Positions 6,145 through 7,039 of a DNA stretch of 7,039 nucleotides are shown in pieces (positions within the stretch are counted from its first letter, which is position 1; each line of letters opens with the position of its first letter). Both the position numbers and the translations under genes were made by a program. Source of the DNA: an uncultured Anaerolineaceae bacterium (GTDB taxonomy: Bacteria; Chloroflexota; Anaerolineae; Promineifilales; Promineifilaceae). Below the pieces are notes generated by a model, which saw only the letters and a list, made by a program, of their open reading frames with translations, was not told the origin of the DNA and searched no databases. The stretch covers positions 1-7,039 of the forward strand of contig CALBTC010000127.1 in the NCBI GenBank assembly GCA_937967805.1, read 5' to 3'.

Positions 6145-6174
6145 ATGATAACAAATGGGCCGGCGGGCTGTCAA
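6145..6174 (-). promoter_or_regulatory. Sigma70-type promoter of the aspS T-box transcript
   Basis: On the minus strand a perfect -35 TTGACA (6174-6169) and a -10 TATCAT (6150-6145, five of six) are separated by 18 bp. Transcription would begin near 6138, about 30 nt before T-box stem I, giving a leader of about 565 nt before aspS. It lies downstream of the greA terminator, so aspS is an independent unit. Confidence 0.8.
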
Positions 6175-6233
6175 TGTGGTTTCAATGAACTCTAGATTAG
6201 ATAAGGAAACGAGCCCTAAGTTAAAGGGCAAAT

Positions 6234-6273
6234 AAAAAAACGGCCGTTTCTTTCTAGTGAAAAACGGCCGTTC
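6234..6273 (-). terminator. Intrinsic terminator of greA built from two ACGGCCGT octamers
   Basis: In minus-strand RNA, GAACGGCCGUUUUU (6273-6260) pairs with the second AACGGCCGUU copy (6248-6239) and its flanks, about 13-14 pairs including G-U, and is followed by a U-run (6239-6234). It sits 23 bp after the greA stop codon. Because the octamer is itself palindromic, two close copies automatically form the stem. Confidence 0.85.
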
Positions 6274-6296
6274 AAAAAATCAGTTTGGCTGACGGT

Positions 6297-6782
6297 TTAC
6301 GCGATGTTTTGAATTTTTAACTGGATTTGCCCGCCTGGTGTTTCTACGGCAACCGTCTGGTTTTTCTTGGCGCCCAGCAAAGCCCGGCCAATGGGGGATT
6401 CGTTGGAGATACGGCCGTTCGCCGGATCGGCTTCATGGGCACCCACGATGGTGTAGGTTGCCTCATATTCCTCGCCCTCATCCAGCTCCAAAACGGTGAC
6501 GGTATGGCCCACGCGCACCTTGTCGGCCGGACCGACATCCTCAATGATTTTGGCGCGGCGCAGGGAATCTTCCAGGTCTTTGATACGGCCGTCCACAAAC
6601 CCCTGCTCCTCTTTTGTGGCATGATAGTCGGCGTTTTCTTTTAGATCGCCTTGAGCAATTGCCATCTGCAATCTGTTGGCCAATTCTTCTCGTTTTTCGC
6701 CTTTGAGATAGGCCAATTCCTCTTTAATTTTTTGTAATCCTTCTTCAGTTAAGTAGACAACATCGGTTAAATCTTGTGTCAT
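6297..6782 (-). CDS. greA: Transcription elongation factor GreA
   Basis: 161 residues, close to the usual 155-160. GreA enters the secondary channel of backtracked RNA polymerase and stimulates cleavage of the 3' RNA end, rescuing arrested complexes. The N-terminal coiled coil covers about residues 10-80, with the acidic tip motif GDLKENADYH (45-54); Asp46 and Glu49 correspond to the conserved acidic residues that assist Mg2+ binding at the polymerase active site. The C-terminal FKBP-like domain covers about 86-161, with SPIGRALLGAKKNQTVAVETPGG-type family residues. The start at 6782 is preferred because GGAGAG ends about six nucleotides before it; an ATG six codons upstream overlaps that ribosome site and would give an atypical leader peptide. 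The gene is followed by its own terminator, so it is probably monocistronic or the last gene of an operon entering from the right. No convincing promoter was found in the 257 bp upstream. Confidence 0.96.
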   Translation of the reverse strand: MTQDLTDVVYLTEEGLQKIKEELAYLKGEKREELANRLQMAIAQGDLKENADYHATKEEQGFVDGRIKDLEDSLRRAKIIEDVGPADKVRVGHTVTVLELDEGEEYEATYTIVGAHEADPANGRISNESPIGRALLGAKKNQTVAVETPGGQIQLKIQNIA

Positions 6783-6983
6783 TGTCTTCTCTCCATGCAC
6801 GAATCAAACACAGCTCGTGCGTAAAAAACGCGGCTATCAGGAAATTGGTTTGGGTAATTGCCGTGGAAATGTGTGTCACACCCCAGGCGCAGGGTGATGA
6901 ATGAATTGCTACACTTTTAATAAATTTCCCACAAATTTCTCAGGTATCCAAGGCGGCATCCCCGGCTAAATTGAACCAAATAA

Positions 6984-7000
6984 CCCCGCTCATTGCGGGG
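6984..7000. terminator. GC-rich hairpin upstream of greA, possibly the terminator of a gene beyond the window
   Basis: CCCCGC (6984-6989) and GCGGGG (6995-7000) enclose the loop TCATT. On the minus strand it is followed by TTATTT, a weak U-tract; on the plus strand T6 comes only 10 nt later. It most likely ends a minus-strand transcript entering from the right, upstream of greA. The rest of 6783-7039 shows no gene. Confidence 0.45.
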
Positions 7001-7039
7001 CAAAATACCTGTTTTTTGATGACGGTTACCATACGCTGA

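Larger units (their letters stand above)
119..6592. repeat. Dispersed palindromic octamer ACGGCCGT, 11 copies
   Basis: Exact copies begin at 119, 233, 791, 911, 1414, 1811, 4575, 6240, 6264, 6411 and 6585. A random 8-mer is expected about 0.1 times in 7 kb. Six copies lie in the sigma fusion gene, one in aspS, two in the greA terminator and two in greA; none lies in 2067-4244. In the sigma fusion five of the six are read as Thr-Ala-Val. The pattern resembles the HIP1 octamer of cyanobacteria in kind, a genome-wide signature rather than a local element. Confidence 0.85.

Noticed and set aside
6327..6644. Open frames overlapping greA in other frames
   Set aside because: greA is unambiguous, and these frames lack recognisable motifs and ribosome sites.
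6871..6881. GTGTGTCACAC palindrome upstream of greA as a Crp/Fnr-type operator
   Set aside because: The half-sites are too close (one central base) for a Crp/Fnr site, and there is no supporting second copy.

Overview
The window carries four protein genes and one long regulatory leader, and it looks like chromosomal DNA of a Chloroflexota (Anaerolineae-like) bacterium. That assignment is an inference. It rests on the dense octamer ACGGCCGT (11 exact copies), a heptanucleotide repeat of the CAGTAAT type between genes, a compact archaeal-type aspartyl-tRNA synthetase, and a T-box leader in a moderately GC-rich genome. No rRNA, tRNA, CRISPR array or transposase is visible.

Positions 1-1842 (minus strand) hold one uninterrupted reading frame of 614 visible codons that runs off the left edge. 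It encodes a complete ECF-type sigma factor, then a block of ankyrin repeats, then a domain resembling the nucleotide-binding core of the F1-ATPase beta subunit, in which the Walker A Lys and Thr are replaced. This is the most unusual gene in the window. A 224-bp divergent intergenic region follows, with nested inverted repeats (1870-1941) and a candidate promoter. It leads to a plus-strand gene (2067-4244) for a 725-residue protein with a large N-terminal region I do not recognise and a C-terminal cyclic-nucleotide-binding (Crp-type) sensor domain without a DNA-binding domain.

The right half is on the minus strand. greA (6297-6782) is followed by its own intrinsic terminator (6234-6273). Next come a strong promoter (6145-6174), a leader of about 565 nt and aspS (4270-5571). 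The first part of the leader is a T-box riboswitch: stem I with an Asp specifier codon GAC, an antiterminator with the UGGCACC bulge, and a competing U7 terminator. Uncharged tRNA-Asp would therefore allow aspS transcription. A heptad-repeat hairpin sits between stem I and the antiterminator, and further hairpins, including a second terminator-like one, lie between the T-box and aspS.

aspS and greA are housekeeping genes. The sigma/ankyrin/F1-like gene and the cyclic-nucleotide gene form a divergent pair that looks like an accessory sensory or regulatory module. Their functional link is inferred only from the shared intergenic region. The cyclic-nucleotide gene contains no ACGGCCGT copy, unlike every other gene here, which hints at a different origin.
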